Positions 24,010-33,676 are shown, numbered from the stretch's first letter. The stretch: DNA of 64,000 nt from Alopecurus myosuroides (GCA_028641055.1 JAPCYS010000849.1:248001-312000); one strand, 5' to 3'. Program-made: numbers and translations. Notes: generated by a model from the sequence alone, not told the origin.

Positions 24010-24456
24010 ATGAACTTACCAAAAAGAATGTACCTTTTGTTTGGGGCAATGCGCAACAAAAAGCTTTCGACACACTTAAGAAATGCCTAACCGAAGCTCC
24101 TTTGTTTGTCTTACCGGATTCGAGAAAACTTTTGAGATTGAATGTGATGCGAGTGGTATAGGAATTGGTGGCGTTCTCATGCAAAACGGACGCCCCGTTG
24201 CTTACCATAGTGAAAAACATGATGGTGCTAAACTCAATTACCCCATCTATGATAAGGAACTCTTTGCTTTGGTTAGAGTGCTAGAAGTTTGGCAACACTA
24301 CCTTTGGCCAAAAGAATTTGTCATTCATTCCGATCACGAATCATTGAAATACTTAAAAAGCCAAACCAATTTGAACAAAAGGCATGCTAAGTGGGTTGAA
24401 TTCATTGAATCTTTTCCTTATGTCATTAAGTACAAGAAAGGTAAAGAGAATGTGTA
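24010..24456 (+). pseudogene. pol: RNase H of element D
   Basis: In a different frame from RT because of the 23988 lesion: [48 protein letters not shown]. The acidic residues are visible. The frame breaks again near 24455 (GTGTAGCC, where GTGGTAGCC would continue the reading frame), just before ADALSRKE. Confidence 0.8.
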
Positions 24457-25767
24457 GCCGATGCCTTGTCTAGGAAAGAATGCCTTCTTACACGTCTTGA
24501 CATCAATGTGATTGGTTTGGATGAAATCAAAGACTTATATGCTTCCGATGCTTTCTTTGGTCCTATATTTGAGAAGTGCTTGCCTAACCGAGGTTTCGAT
24601 GATTACTATCTTCACAAAGGTTTCTTGTTTAAGGCTAACAAATTGTGTATCCCCGAGTCTTCTCTTCGTTTGTTGTTATTGAAGGAATCACATGAAGGAG
24701 GCCTCATGGGACACTTTGGCCGCGACAAGACCTATGCCATGCTCTCCACCAACTACTATTGGCCCAAGATGAAGCATCACGTTGAGAGACACGTCAAGAG
24801 ATGTTCCACATGCCTCCGAGCTAAGTCCACTTCCAACCCTCATGGTCTTTACACGCCATTACCTATCCCACATGCACCTTGGAGTGATATTAGCATGGAC
24901 TTTGTGTTAGGCCTTCCACGAACTAAAACCAACATGGATTCAATCTTTGTAGTTGTGGATCGTTTCTCTAAGATGGCACATTTCATTCCTTGTAACCGAA
25001 CCGACGATGCTTCACATGTTGCTACTTTGTTTTTCAGGAAATTGTGCGTTTACATGGTGTACCTACTTCAATTGTCTCGGACCGCGACGTCAAGTTCACC
25101 TCCTACTTTTGGAAGACATTGATGGCCAAGCTCGGCGTCAAGCTACTATTCTCCACCGCCTATCACCCACAAATGGATGGACAAACCGAGGTCGTCAACC
25201 GCACACTCTCTTCACTACTCCGAGCATTGATCAAGCCCAACTTGAAGAATTGGGAGGAATGCATCCCACACGCCGACTTCGCCTACAACCGTGCTCTCCA
25301 TCAAGCTACCAAGAAGAGTCCCTTCGAGATCGTCTACGGCTTCAACCCCAACACCGCCCTCGACATACTCCCTTTGCCTCTACGCGAGAGAGCAAACATG
25401 GACATCGACAAGCGCACCGACTACATCAAGAAGCTACACGACTCCACAAGGGCTACGCTTGAGAAGCATTCCGAGCACCGAGCCTCTATCATGAACAAGA
25501 ACAAGAAACCCATGGTGTTCCAAGAAGGTGACCTCGTGTGGCTACACTTGCGCAAGGACCGGTTCCCCGCAGAGCGCAATTCCAAGCTCAAGCCAAGAGG
25601 TGACGGTCCCGTCAAGGTCATCAAGCGGATCAACAACAACGCCTACAAGCTAGACTTACCGCAATCCAAGTACCTCGTCCACAACTCTTTCAATGTCAAG
25701 GACCTCTCTCCCTTCCATGGTTACCATAGTGATGAAGACGACGCCGAGTCGAGGTCGACTCTTTTTC

Positions 25768-25780
25768 AAGGGGGGGGAGA
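25768..25780 (+). other. Polypurine tract of element D
   Basis: AAGGGGGGGGAGA directly before the TGATG of the 3' LTR. It lies inside the open integrase frame. Confidence 0.85.
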
Positions 25781-26876
25781 TGATGTAGCCCACCCAACTA
25801 CACCAAGTGCACCGATGACAAGATCACGCGCAAAGGCCATCCAAGATAAGGTGAATTCGCTCCTCTCGACTCACACTTCCGGTAACTTGGTGGATGGTGC
25901 GCTACCTCATGGCGCAACACTGTGTGTGCTCAGGTTCAAGCCCACCACGGGTGCCCAAGAAGACGCGGAAGGCGAACGAACAAGACCAGCACAAGGAGAC
26001 GAAGGCGGAAAGCTCCAGGCAGCGGAACCTCCGTGTTCCCACCGGAGCCTCCGCTCCCCGCTCACCACCGGAACCTCCGTGTGGCCTCCGCCCAAAAGCC
26101 CTTCGGGTGGAAAGTGGCGGAGCTACCACCGGAGCCACCACCGGAACCCGGGCGGAACCTCCGGTATTCCCACCGGAGCCTCCGCTCCACGACTCGCCAC
26201 CGGAGCCTCCGGTGCTACTTTCGCGCGGAACCCCTTCGGGTGGGTGACCACGGAGCCACCACCGGACCCCACCGGAGCCTCCGCTCCATCCACCGGAACC
26301 TCCGGTGGAAACCACCGGAGCCTCCGCTACTGTGCGGACTGCGTGACACTTGCGGGCCTTGGGCCTTGTATCTTATCCTCCCACCTACCCCCTTTTGCAC
26401 TAGACTATATATAGTCACCCCCATTCTCAGATCTAGGGTTAGAGTTGAATTTAGAACATTTGGAGCTCAGCTCTCTTGTATCCCTCATTGAGGAACCATC
26501 CCTCCGACATCGTCGAGGATTGTATCAAGGCACATCCAACTACTTGATCTCTCCCTTTGGGTTTCTATCAAGTACTTGACCAATCTTCCTCTCGATTATC
26601 TTGAGGTTCTATTGGCGTAGTGGACCGGCTACGGGTGTAAAGCGGTTTCAATCAAGGTGAGCTCAGTTGAATCGATCGTTCCGTAGGCGGCCCTCGGGGT
26701 TAGTTGACGGAAGATTTGGGGTTCTTCGGTTCTTACTAGTTATCCTTGTGTTTGTTTGCGTTGCCCTCGAATTCCCCCTCGTTTCCCCCTCGTGTGTTCA
26801 TCGAGTTCTTCGTGTTCTTCGTGTTCTCCGTCGATTCGTGAAGATCGGGCCAATCTAGGAGTAACCCTCCACATCA
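25781..26876 (+). repeat. Element D 3' LTR
   Basis: 1096 bp. Differences from the 5' copy seen by eye: two single-G losses in the GC-rich array (near 26033 and 26079), a C/T near 26215, a C/G near 26430 and a G/A at the penultimate hexamer. Confidence 0.95.
26025..26330. repeat. GC-rich palindrome array in the D 3' LTR
   Basis: Same array as 18556-18866, with two single-G gaps. Confidence 0.85.
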
Positions 26877-26881
26877 TCTTA
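26877..26881. repeat. Target-site duplication of element D, right copy (TCTTA)
   Basis: Matches 18310-18314. Confidence 0.9.
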
Positions 26882-27287
26882 TCTCCCCAAGCTCGAGTTA
26901 GCGAGGCTTATGGGCGGCTTCCCAGAGTTCAAGCTTGACGGATCCAAGTTTTCAGTAAAGGATTTTCAGGCCGTCTAGAAGGAGGTCCGTTACCCGGCCA
27001 GCGTAATTGCTGATGAACTGGATGTTAACATACTTGTTCCAGCATATGATTCTGCCGATAAAGTAATTAAGTCGGATCTTCCTGAGCCGTATGACATGCT
27101 GGCTCGGTGGAAGGAGGAAGCTGCTGCGATAAGGGCGGAGGCTGCCAAGAAACAAGCTGAAGCCGGCTCTGCTCCTGCTGCCTCAACATCAGTCGTTCCG
27201 CCCCCTGCAGGGGCTGGCACCGCCGATCCGGGTGCTGCTGCTACCACCAATGATGGCAAGGGTAAGGCCAAGATGGGCGCCGAGTGA

Positions 27288-28391
27288 TATATGGTTTCCA
27301 ATGCCTCTTCTTAAGCGTCAGTCGGTCGACATACTTTTTGAAACAGTCATATTTTGGGCGGTGCGCCTGTGCACCTTTGATATTTTTTCACCAGTATTTT
27401 GTAATGCACGCTAAGGCCTTGATATACTCGATGCCTGTTCCGACCTTTTTTAAGTTTAAGCTCATCTGTTCTCGATATCTGGTTTTATTTATTGTTCCTT
27501 TTGTGAAAACTCAATTTCCGGGTCTCATGGGTATTGACAAGCGGATTTTGCTTCGAAGTCCCCAAGTCCCCAAGACTCGGATATTTTGGATTTTTGCAAC
27601 TATACAAGTAAGCCAGTTCTTTTCAAGATTTCAAGCTACCGCGCCCGGATTGCCGAGTCTAGGACACTTGATCTTGAAAAGGGAACAAAATGCTTATTGC
27701 TATTTTCACAAAGATCCATGAGTTGTTTCACATCGGTTTTGAAGTTATGCTTAATAGTCATTGAGTTTCCAGCTATTCAGCCTTGTACTCTGCATAACTT
27801 GTGGTTTAGATGACCCTTTTGACTGTCTTGTACTGTAAGCCGGCTTTCGCGTGGATACCATGTTGTTACATCAATACGAAGACGTAGCCAGCCAATCCCC
27901 GTCGGGTTTCATGACTAACTGCCATCGTAAGCGAACAAATCATGCCACTTTAATGCGAGTCACATCGAGCTTAAGTAAGAGTAGCCAAGAAATTTGGACT
28001 TCTTTGTCCGGTTATAAGATTGTAGCCGTACTCGTTTGCAAGTAATCGACCCTTATAACTCATAGGTATCATGGCCGGGTCTTTGAGTTTGTAACTGTGC
28101 TATTTAAGCGACCAGCCCCCAAGACCTAGATATACGCATCGTACTGAGAATACATAACCTGATAACAACCATCTCTTTTCTTGATAACCACCTCTTTACT
28201 TGATATGAAAAACTGATAACAACCATCTCTTTTCTTGATAACCATCTCTTTTCTTGATATGAAAAATGTAGGTCAGCAAGCCGCCTCATTAAAAACCCGT
28301 CCAGTCCCCAAAGGTACCCTGGATAGGAAAAGAGTACGTCAGAAAACCTGCTGCCTATTACATCGTGCAATTCCACTTGCCAATATAGTCT
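27288..28391. other. Non-coding gap between aORF and pol, element C
   Basis: AT-rich with no supportable ORF. Conserved in blocks with 7050-8195 of element B. It contains the 54-bp tandem duplication at 28159-28266. The pol stop (right) and aORF stop (left) both open into it. Confidence 0.6.
28159..28266. repeat. 54-bp tandem duplication, element C
   Basis: Two 54-base units, 28159-28212 and 28213-28266, each starting CTGATAACAACCATCTC and ending GATATGAAAAA, with a few mismatches. Element B has only one unit-like stretch (about 8037-8070), so the duplication is specific to C or its sublineage. Confidence 0.8.
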
Positions 28392-29672
28392 TTACTGAGT
28401 ATAATACGGACGCAGCTGAGCCACGTTCCATGGTCTATCTCTTTCTTGCATAGATGAAGTGGTGTGTGCGGTGTCGTTGACTGTAGCCGACTCTTCCCTT
28501 GCATCTATCAAATAATATGATCCGTTATGTAGGCTCCGGCTTATGATAAATGGTCCTTCCCATGGTGATAATTTGTGTTTTCCTTCGTTTGACTGTACCA
28601 GACGCAGAACCAAGTCTCCTTCCTGGAATACCCGGGTCTTCACACGCCGGCTATGATACCTCCGTAGATCTTGCTGATATATGGCTGATCTTTCCAGGGC
28701 TTGTTCTCTTTGCTCTTCTAACATATCTACGGCGTCCTGCCGGGTTTTTTTGTTCTCTACTTCGACGTAAGCTGATACTCTAGGCGAATCGTGAATAATA
28801 TCACTCGGTAACACTGCTTCCGCACCATAGACCATGAAGAAGGGCGTCATCTGAGTGGATCTGTTAGGTGTAGTGTTGATACCCCAAACCACAGAAGGAA
28901 GTTCCTCGACCCATGCACCAGCGGCCCTGACACAGGGAACTCGCAATTGTGGTTTTAATCCGCGAAGCAATTCTTGGTTTGCCCTCTCCACTTGTCCATT
29001 GGCCTGGGGATGAGCCACCGATGCCACATCGAGCCGGATTCCATTGTTGCCACAAAACTTCTCAATCTCACCAAGGGACATGTTGGTTCCATTGTCGGTA
29101 ATTATGCTGTGGGGGTACCCAAACCGGTAGATAAGCCTTTTCAGGAACTTGACTGCTGTAGCTGCTTCGCAATTAGTAACTGGCATAACCTCAACCCACT
29201 TGGTAAACTTATCAATGGCCACCAAAAGATGTGTCTTCTTGCATGGTGACATATGGAAGGGGCCAACCATGTCCATACCCCAGACGGCAAACGGCCAAGT
29301 TAACGGGATAGTCCGCAACTCCATAGCCGGCACATGGGTTTGGCGAGCGTACCTTTGACATCCGTCACACCTTGCTACCAATCGCTCCGCATCCGTTAGG
29401 GCCGTGAGCCAGAAAAACCCGTGTCGATAAGCTTTAGCCACAAGAGACCTTGTGGACGCATGATGTCCGCAGTCGCCTTCATGGATTTCCTTGAGAATCT
29501 GTCTGCCTTCTTCCGGCGCTACGCAGCGCAAAAAGACTCCTGCTGCACTTCTCTTGTACAACTCCCCATTGATGATAGAATACCCCTTGCTCGCCTCAAG
29601 ATTTGTCTTGCTAATACCTCCTGTTGTGGTAACTCGCCTCGTGATAGGTAGGCCAAAAACGGTTCTGTCCAC
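28392..29672 (-). CDS. pol: Integrase of element C, open
   Basis: An uninterrupted integrase frame with a zinc-binding module (GDCGHHASTRSLVAKAYRHG ... CDGCQRYA), catalytic Asp in GMDMVGPF, Asp in ITDNGTNMS, Glu in NGQVERANQELLRG, and a C-terminal module ending NVAQLRPYYTQ. All three DDE residues are present. It is separated from the upstream frame by an apparent 1-base loss near 29590, so as written it is not joined to RT. The ATG at 29672 is just the first Met of the open frame, not a true start; the native protein would come from a polyprotein. Confidence 0.85.
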   Translation of the reverse strand: MDRTVFGLPITRRVTTTGGISKTNLEASKGYSIINGELYKRSAAGVFLRCVAPEEGRQILKEIHEGDCGHHASTRSLVAKAYRHGFFWLTALTDAERLVARCDGCQRYARQTHVPAMELRTIPLTWPFAVWGMDMVGPFHMSPCKKTHLLVAIDKFTKWVEVMPVTNCEAATAVKFLKRLIYRFGYPHSIITDNGTNMSLGEIEKFCGNNGIRLDVASVAHPQANGQVERANQELLRGLKPQLRVPCVRAAGAWVEELPSVVWGINTTPNRSTQMTPFFMVYGAEAVLPSDIIHDSPRVSAYVEVENKKTRQDAVDMLEEQREQALERSAIYQQDLRRYHSRRVKTRVFQEGDLVLRLVQSNEGKHKLSPWEGPFIISRSLHNGSYYLIDAREESATVNDTAHTTSSMQERDRPWNVAQLRPYYTQ

Positions 29673-29783
29673 TCGGGAATAGTACGTACAGTGGCTACGA
29701 GTCCTGAATCCGGGTCTTGATTTGCCAATTCCTCCTCTGACTCGATTTTAACTGATGGTCGCCATAATTCGTCCAGGAAAACG

Positions 29784-31919
29784 TTAGGTGGAACCGGCTC
29801 TCTGCGCGAGCCGAGTCTGGAGGGCGTCGGCTGCCTCATTCTTTCTTCTGTCTATATGCTCCACCTCATACCCGGAAAAACATCCTGCAACCCTATCAAC
29901 TTCCCTGCGGTATGCTGCCATAGTTGCGTCCTTTCTATCCCACGTTCCTGACACCTGCTGTACCACAAGGTCCGAATCTCCGAAGCATCGTATCCTCTTG
30001 ATGTTCATTTCTTTGGCTACCTTTAAGCCATGCAGTAGGGCCTCATACTCGGCCACGTTGTTGGAACAGTCGAAGTGAATTTGTAGCACGTAACTCAATT
30101 TGTCTCCTTTGGGTGATGTTAACACCACCCCAGCTCCTGATCCCTCGTACTGCTTTGATCCGTCGAAGTGCATGATCCATGACTCGGAATTTGGAACCGT
30201 TGTAGTCATGCCTGTATGTGTCCAGTCGTTAACGAAATCAATTAAAGCTTGAGATTTGATTGCTGACCTGGGTTCGTAGTTGATATGATAATCCCCCATC
30301 TCTATCGCCCATTTGGCTATTCTTCCCGTCGCGTCCGAGTTTCTGATGATATCCGACATTGGTATTGAACTAACCACTGTTATGGGATGTTCTTGGAAAT
30401 ACGGCTTCAGCTTCCGGCTGGCCATAAAGACCCCGAACACCAACTTTTGCCAATGTGGATAGCGCTGCTTTGCTTCTGATAATACCTCGCTGACGTAATA
30501 AACCGGCCTCTGAACCGGGTATCCTTTCCCATCCTCTTGGCGTTCCACAACGACTACCGCGCTGACGGCTCGGGGGCCAGCTGCCACATATAGTAACATA
30601 GGCTCTTTAGGACCCGGCGCCGCTAGTACTGGTGCTTCAGATAGCTGCTTCTTTAGTGCCTCAAATGCCTCGTCCGCCTCTTGATCCCACACGAACTTAT
30701 CTGATTTCCGCAAGAGCCGGTACAAGGGTATTGCTTTTTCTCCGAGTCTGGATATGAATCGGCTCAAGGCTGCTACGCAGCCCGTGAGCTTTTGAACATG
30801 CTTCAAATTTTCCGGTTTTTTCAGACTCTGGATGGCCTTGATTTTATCCGGGTTTGCCTCGATTCCCCTCTCGGAAACTATGAATCCGAGTAATTTCCCA
30901 GCTGGAACTCCAAACACGCACTTCGTCGGGTTAAGCTTCATCTGGTACCTCCTCAAGTTTTTGAACGTCTCCTTTAGATCATCGATGAATGTCTCCGCCT
31001 TCCTAGTCTTGATGACCACGTCATCCACATAGGCATGGACGTTACGTCCGATTTGGTCCTCAAAGCACTTTTGAATACACCGTTGGTAAGTTGCGCCAGC
31101 GTTCTTCAACCCAAACGTCATAGTTTTATAACAAAAGGACCCAAAAGGGGTTATGAATGATGTTTTCTCCCAATCCTCCCTTTTGAGCTTAATCTGATGA
31201 TACCCGGAATATGCGTCCAGGAAGCATAACAGATCGCTTCCAGCTACTGCGTCTATAATCTGATCTATCCTTGGCAGCGCGAACGGATCCTTTGGACAAT
31301 GTTTGTTGAGACTCGTGAAGTCAATGCACATCCTCCACTCGTTGGTCTTTTTCATCACCAGAACCGGGTTAGCCAACCAATCCGGGTGAAATACTTCCAT
31401 GATAAAGCCGGCTGCCAATAGCCGAGCGATCTCTTCGCCTATAGCTTTCCTTCTTTCCTCATTCATTTTCCTCAAACCTTGTTTCACGGGCCTGGACTTG
31501 GGATCCACATGCAAACTGTGCTCAGCCAATTCTGTAGGGATACCCGGCATGTCGCTAGGTGTCCAGGCAAACACATCTGCATTCGAGCGAATGAACTCCA
31601 CGAGCGCTCCCTCCTGCTCTTTTCCCAGGTTAGACCCTATGGTAAACTGCTTAGTAGAATCCCCTTCGACAAAATCTATCTTCTTGGTGTCTTGCGCTGC
31701 CTTGAATTTTGCTCTCTCATCCTCAGTATTCGGCTTTTTCAAGGCTGTTCTATCGTCCGGATTTACTTGAGACCGGTAATATTCGAGCTCTTCCTTCCTG
31801 CATGCCTGCTCGGCCATAACTGAATCTCCTTCGTCGCACTCGGCCGCTATATCCCGGTTCCCATGTATAGTGATGGTCCGTTTAGGACCCGGATTTTCAG
31901 CTGCAAATACACGTAGCAC
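29784..31919 (-). CDS. pol: Reverse transcriptase, RNase H and aRNH of element C, open
   Basis: 711 open codons. RT spans roughly residues 150-330 with MEVFHPDWLANPVLV, LDAYSGYHQI and YVDD at 31020-31031. The normal RNase H region follows (FVWDQEADEAFEALKKQL to about residue 480), then the archaeal-type RNase H with MHFDGSKQYEGSGAG, CFGDSDLVVQQV and RRKNEAADAL, its acidic residues in place. The frame shifts near 29820 by an apparent 2-base loss relative to B, just after the aRNH. Flanking frame changes at 31890 and 29820 cut it from protease and integrase. The dual RNase H is a known Tat-lineage trait. Confidence 0.9.
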   Translation of the reverse strand: MLRVFAAENPGPKRTITIHGNRDIAAECDEGDSVMAEQACRKEELEYYRSQVNPDDRTALKKPNTEDERAKFKAAQDTKKIDFVEGDSTKQFTIGSNLGKEQEGALVEFIRSNADVFAWTPSDMPGIPTELAEHSLHVDPKSRPVKQGLRKMNEERRKAIGEEIARLLAAGFIMEVFHPDWLANPVLVMKKTNEWRMCIDFTSLNKHCPKDPFALPRIDQIIDAVAGSDLLCFLDAYSGYHQIKLKREDWEKTSFITPFGSFCYKTMTFGLKNAGATYQRCIQKCFEDQIGRNVHAYVDDVVIKTRKAETFIDDLKETFKNLRRYQMKLNPTKCVFGVPAGKLLGFIVSERGIEANPDKIKAIQSLKKPENLKHVQKLTGCVAALSRFISRLGEKAIPLYRLLRKSDKFVWDQEADEAFEALKKQLSEAPVLAAPGPKEPMLLYVAAGPRAVSAVVVVERQEDGKGYPVQRPVYYVSEVLSEAKQRYPHWQKLVFGVFMASRKLKPYFQEHPITVVSSIPMSDIIRNSDATGRIAKWAIEMGDYHINYEPRSAIKSQALIDFVNDWTHTGMTTTVPNSESWIMHFDGSKQYEGSGAGVVLTSPKGDKLSYVLQIHFDCSNNVAEYEALLHGLKVAKEMNIKRIRCFGDSDLVVQQVSGTWDRKDATMAAYRREVDRVAGCFSGYEVEHIDRRKNEAADALQTRLAQRAGST

Positions 31920-32645
31920 GGCCTAGCCATGAATTGGGCGTAAGCCGGCCTCCCCAACAGCGCGTGGTAAGGACTGCGCAACTTGACCACCTCGAACGTG
32001 AGCCACTCAACTCGATAATTATCCGTCGATTCTCCAAAAGCAACTTCCAAGGTGATCCTTCCCTCGGGGCTCGCCGAGTGACCCGGTACGATCCCGTGAA
32101 AGATTGTCGAACTTTTCTGCAGCTGGGACTCTTTGAGACTCATCCGTAAGAAGGTCTCCCAATAAAGGATGTTGATGCTACTTCCACCGTCCATCAGGAC
32201 CTTCTTCAGCTCGTAACCATTAACCTGTGGAGCAACCACCAACGCCAAGACTCCTGGGCGCTCCACTTTTTCCGGATGATCTCTTCTACTCCACGTTATT
32301 TCTTGTTCTGCCCATGTAAGATATCCCGGCGCGGCTGATGAAACCGAATTTGCCGCTTGCTTTGACGTCTCTTTGTTCCTGCTAGAAGTTCCTGTAGTAT
32401 GCACATGATATTGTCCTTTTAAATTAGTCGTTCGTACCGTGCCGACGAAGATGTTGATCCGGCCGATCGTCAATATAAATCCGGACTCGAGGTGATCCGA
32501 CTCTGGCCCCCAGCCGGAATCGTCCACCATCTTTTCTTCTTCGTGGTCGATGTAGATTTCGCCAATGACAAGATTCTCCATGCCCTTCCGAGCTTCTCCC
32601 GTGATGTAAACACCTTTGGACGCAGGCCCCACGGTGGGCGCCAAC
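31847..32645 (-). CDS. pol: Leader frame fused to protease, element C (gag absent)
   Basis: One open frame runs from inside the 5' LTR across the primer site (RQLAPTVGPAS), through an acidic leader stretch (EIYIDHEEEKMVDDSGWGPE ...) straight into the protease (GQYHVHTTG ... VLMDGGSSINILYWE ... SPYHALLGRPAY). In B the GQYHVHTTG block follows several hundred residues of gag and the Gly/Asn-rich nucleocapsid region; here all of that is missing. The join keeps the reading frame. A frame change near 31890 separates it from RT. Confidence 0.75.
32627..32643 (-). other. Primer-binding site of element C (TGGCGCCCACCGTGGGG)
   Basis: On the - strand, two bases after the LTR end. The same 17 bases are found in H at 53340-53356. 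From memory this matches the 3' end of a plant tRNA-Lys; that identification needs a database check. Confidence 0.85.
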
Positions 32646-33125
32646 TGTCGTGGGATAATCACGGCAGATGTTACCAGGGGTAACTGATCTTGGGGCAAGT
32701 CGACACAGGCGTTTGGGAGAGGGTTTAGCTCAAGGGAAGACATGGTACAACTTGATCTGATAGCCGGCAATCGAAGTCGCCGGATCTCTATTCTCGATAC
32801 GATAATCCGATTAGGGTTTACACTGGATACTCGATATCACGCGATATTGCTAGGGTTCTTAGATCTCTATCTAAAACTATACCTGAGGGTCGGTTTATAA
32901 AGCACCCGTACCCCCTAGCTTATTCGGCAGGGCATATTCCGGATCCTACATGGACACGACGCACTAACCATAACTTTCCTTTACAATAGCCCATAACCCG
33001 GGCCGTTAAGCCCACAAGTTTGGGCCTCCACAAGCTTCTTTATTCTTAGCCGAATCCTGCACACCATCCTTTGGGCCGGGTTATTTCCTCAGAGCTTGGC
33101 ATACCGGGTTAGCATCCCCCTGTTA
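32646..33125 (-). repeat. Element C 5' LTR
   Basis: 480 bp; the same as 13934-14413 apart from the next-to-last base (TGTTA rather than TGTCA at the + strand right end). TATA-like TTTATAAA near 32894-32901 for - strand transcription. Confidence 0.9.
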
Positions 33126-33130
33126 GGTTC
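33126..33130. repeat. Target-site duplication of element C, right copy (GGTTC)
   Basis: Matches 13929-13933. Confidence 0.9.
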
Positions 33131-33645
33131 TCCATCTCTTCCAGCTCGCGCTGTCGTGCGGCTATCCCTTGTTTTTCAGCTTCCACATCTCTTCTTTGCT
33201 GATCTAATGCGCGGCAGGCCACATCCAGATCCGCGGCGCGTGCTGCCGCGTTTTCTGGGGTTATCACTGTTGCTAGTACTGTAGGATCCAAGATCAAGTT
33301 ATTGTTGAACAGAGCCGGATTTCGTGGATTTGAGGGTCCCTCTCCTGGCGTTCTGTTCGCCATAAACCCAAAGATATTTCTCCGCAGCTCGCTCTCGGCA
33401 GTACGACTGGTAACTGAAGCCGATTCTCCGTCGACCCGGGTTACAACCGGGTTTCCGTCAACCGAATTTTGCTGTTGGGCCAGCGCTCGCGCCGCTCTGA
33501 CTGCGGCCATAGTCACGTCCCCCTGATTGAGATTGGTTGCAGGGGCCGTGTAGACCGCGACCTGGCGCGTGATGGCTGGCGAAGATTCGTACTCTTCCTC
33601 ATCACAACTATCCTCCTTGTACCGGTCCCGTGGATGGATCTGTCA
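33126..33645 (-). pseudogene. gag: gag of element B, N-terminal part (right of the C insertion)
   Basis: Open - strand frame from about 33645 to 33126, including MTMAAVRAARALAQQQNS and ending ...RQRELEEMEN. Removing element C and one GGTTC copy joins this frame directly to the gag sequence at 13933, interrupted only by a TAG. This is the proof that C sits inside B's gag. Before MTMAAV the frame is open back to a TGA near 33645 with an acidic stretch. It could be a long alanine-rich coiled-coil gag N-terminus. Confidence 0.8.
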
Positions 33646-33676
33646 ATTCTGTGGGTTAAACACAATTCAGGAGGGG

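Larger units (their letters stand above)
24457..26414 (+). pseudogene. pol: Integrase of element D with C-terminal extension into the 3' LTR
   Basis: Zinc module: [12 protein letters not shown]...[21 protein letters not shown]. Catalytic Asp in SMDFVLGLP, then a frame change near 25038 (TTTTTCAGGAAATTG), after which the second Asp ([11 protein letters not shown]) and Glu (MDGQTEVVNRTL) follow in frame 25044-26414. The C-terminal module is EGDLVWLHLRKDRFP ... LSPFHGYHSDEDD. The frame then crosses the polypurine tract and about 630 bases of the 3' LTR, adding a PMTRSRAKAI segment and a Pro/Gly/Ser-rich tail encoded by the palindrome array. No recognisable chromodomain. Confidence 0.8.
18315..26876 (+). 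mobile_element. Element D: recent chromovirus-like Ty3/gypsy element (probably CRM clade)
   Basis: Complete 8,562-bp element: LTR, primer site, long leader, gag, protease, RT, RNase H, integrase, polypurine tract, LTR. LTR termini TGATG...CATCA form a 5-bp inverted repeat. The gag core (FNVPKFNGENDPEDYLAW), the absence of a clear chromodomain, and a polyprotein that runs on into the 3' LTR (PMTRSRAKAIQDKVNSLL) are like CRM-clade elements, though I cannot exclude a neighbouring chromovirus clade. The LTRs differ by three substitutions and two 1-bp gaps by eye, so the insertion is recent. Confidence 0.85.
15524..27287 (+). pseudogene. Antisense ORF (aORF) of element C, multi-exon, split by element D
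   Basis: Opposite to gag-pol. Predicted exons: leader to 15037, then 15515-16452, 16535-16619, 16712-16812, 16916-17149, 17245-17649, 17796-17995, 18071-18314 joined to 26882-27287 across element D; junctions show GT/AG, several with pyrimidine tracts. The ATG at 15524 follows the first acceptor. Early exon sequence (PPGHPFFREVLDHYGL, MLNITHFIVLSESYLC) resembles the grass 'putative gypsy type transposon' family (Transposase_28). Then come acidic exons, a coiled-coil exon (QYEEKLADAAKLIEKEISLR), and the conserved C-terminal VGVTRGLALAKSY block with a Lys/Ala tail. A TAG near 15590, a frame change near 15805 and others mean this copy is probably dead. Function unknown. Confidence 0.65.
13934..33125 (-). 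mobile_element. Element C: recent Tat-lineage retrotransposon without gag, carrying antisense ORF and nested element D
   Basis: A complete insertion bounded by 480-bp LTRs (TGTCGTGGG...CCCTGTCA on the + strand) and a GGTTC duplication. Without D it is about 10.6 kb. On the - strand: 5' LTR 32646-33125, primer site, a leader frame fused to protease, RT, RNase H, aRNH, integrase to 28392, non-coding gap, aORF (on + strand), polypurine tract, 3' LTR 13934-14413. The LTRs differ by a single base that I can find, so the insertion is very recent. No gag is present. Pol has only three small frame changes (near 29590, 29820 and 31890). Confidence 0.9.
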
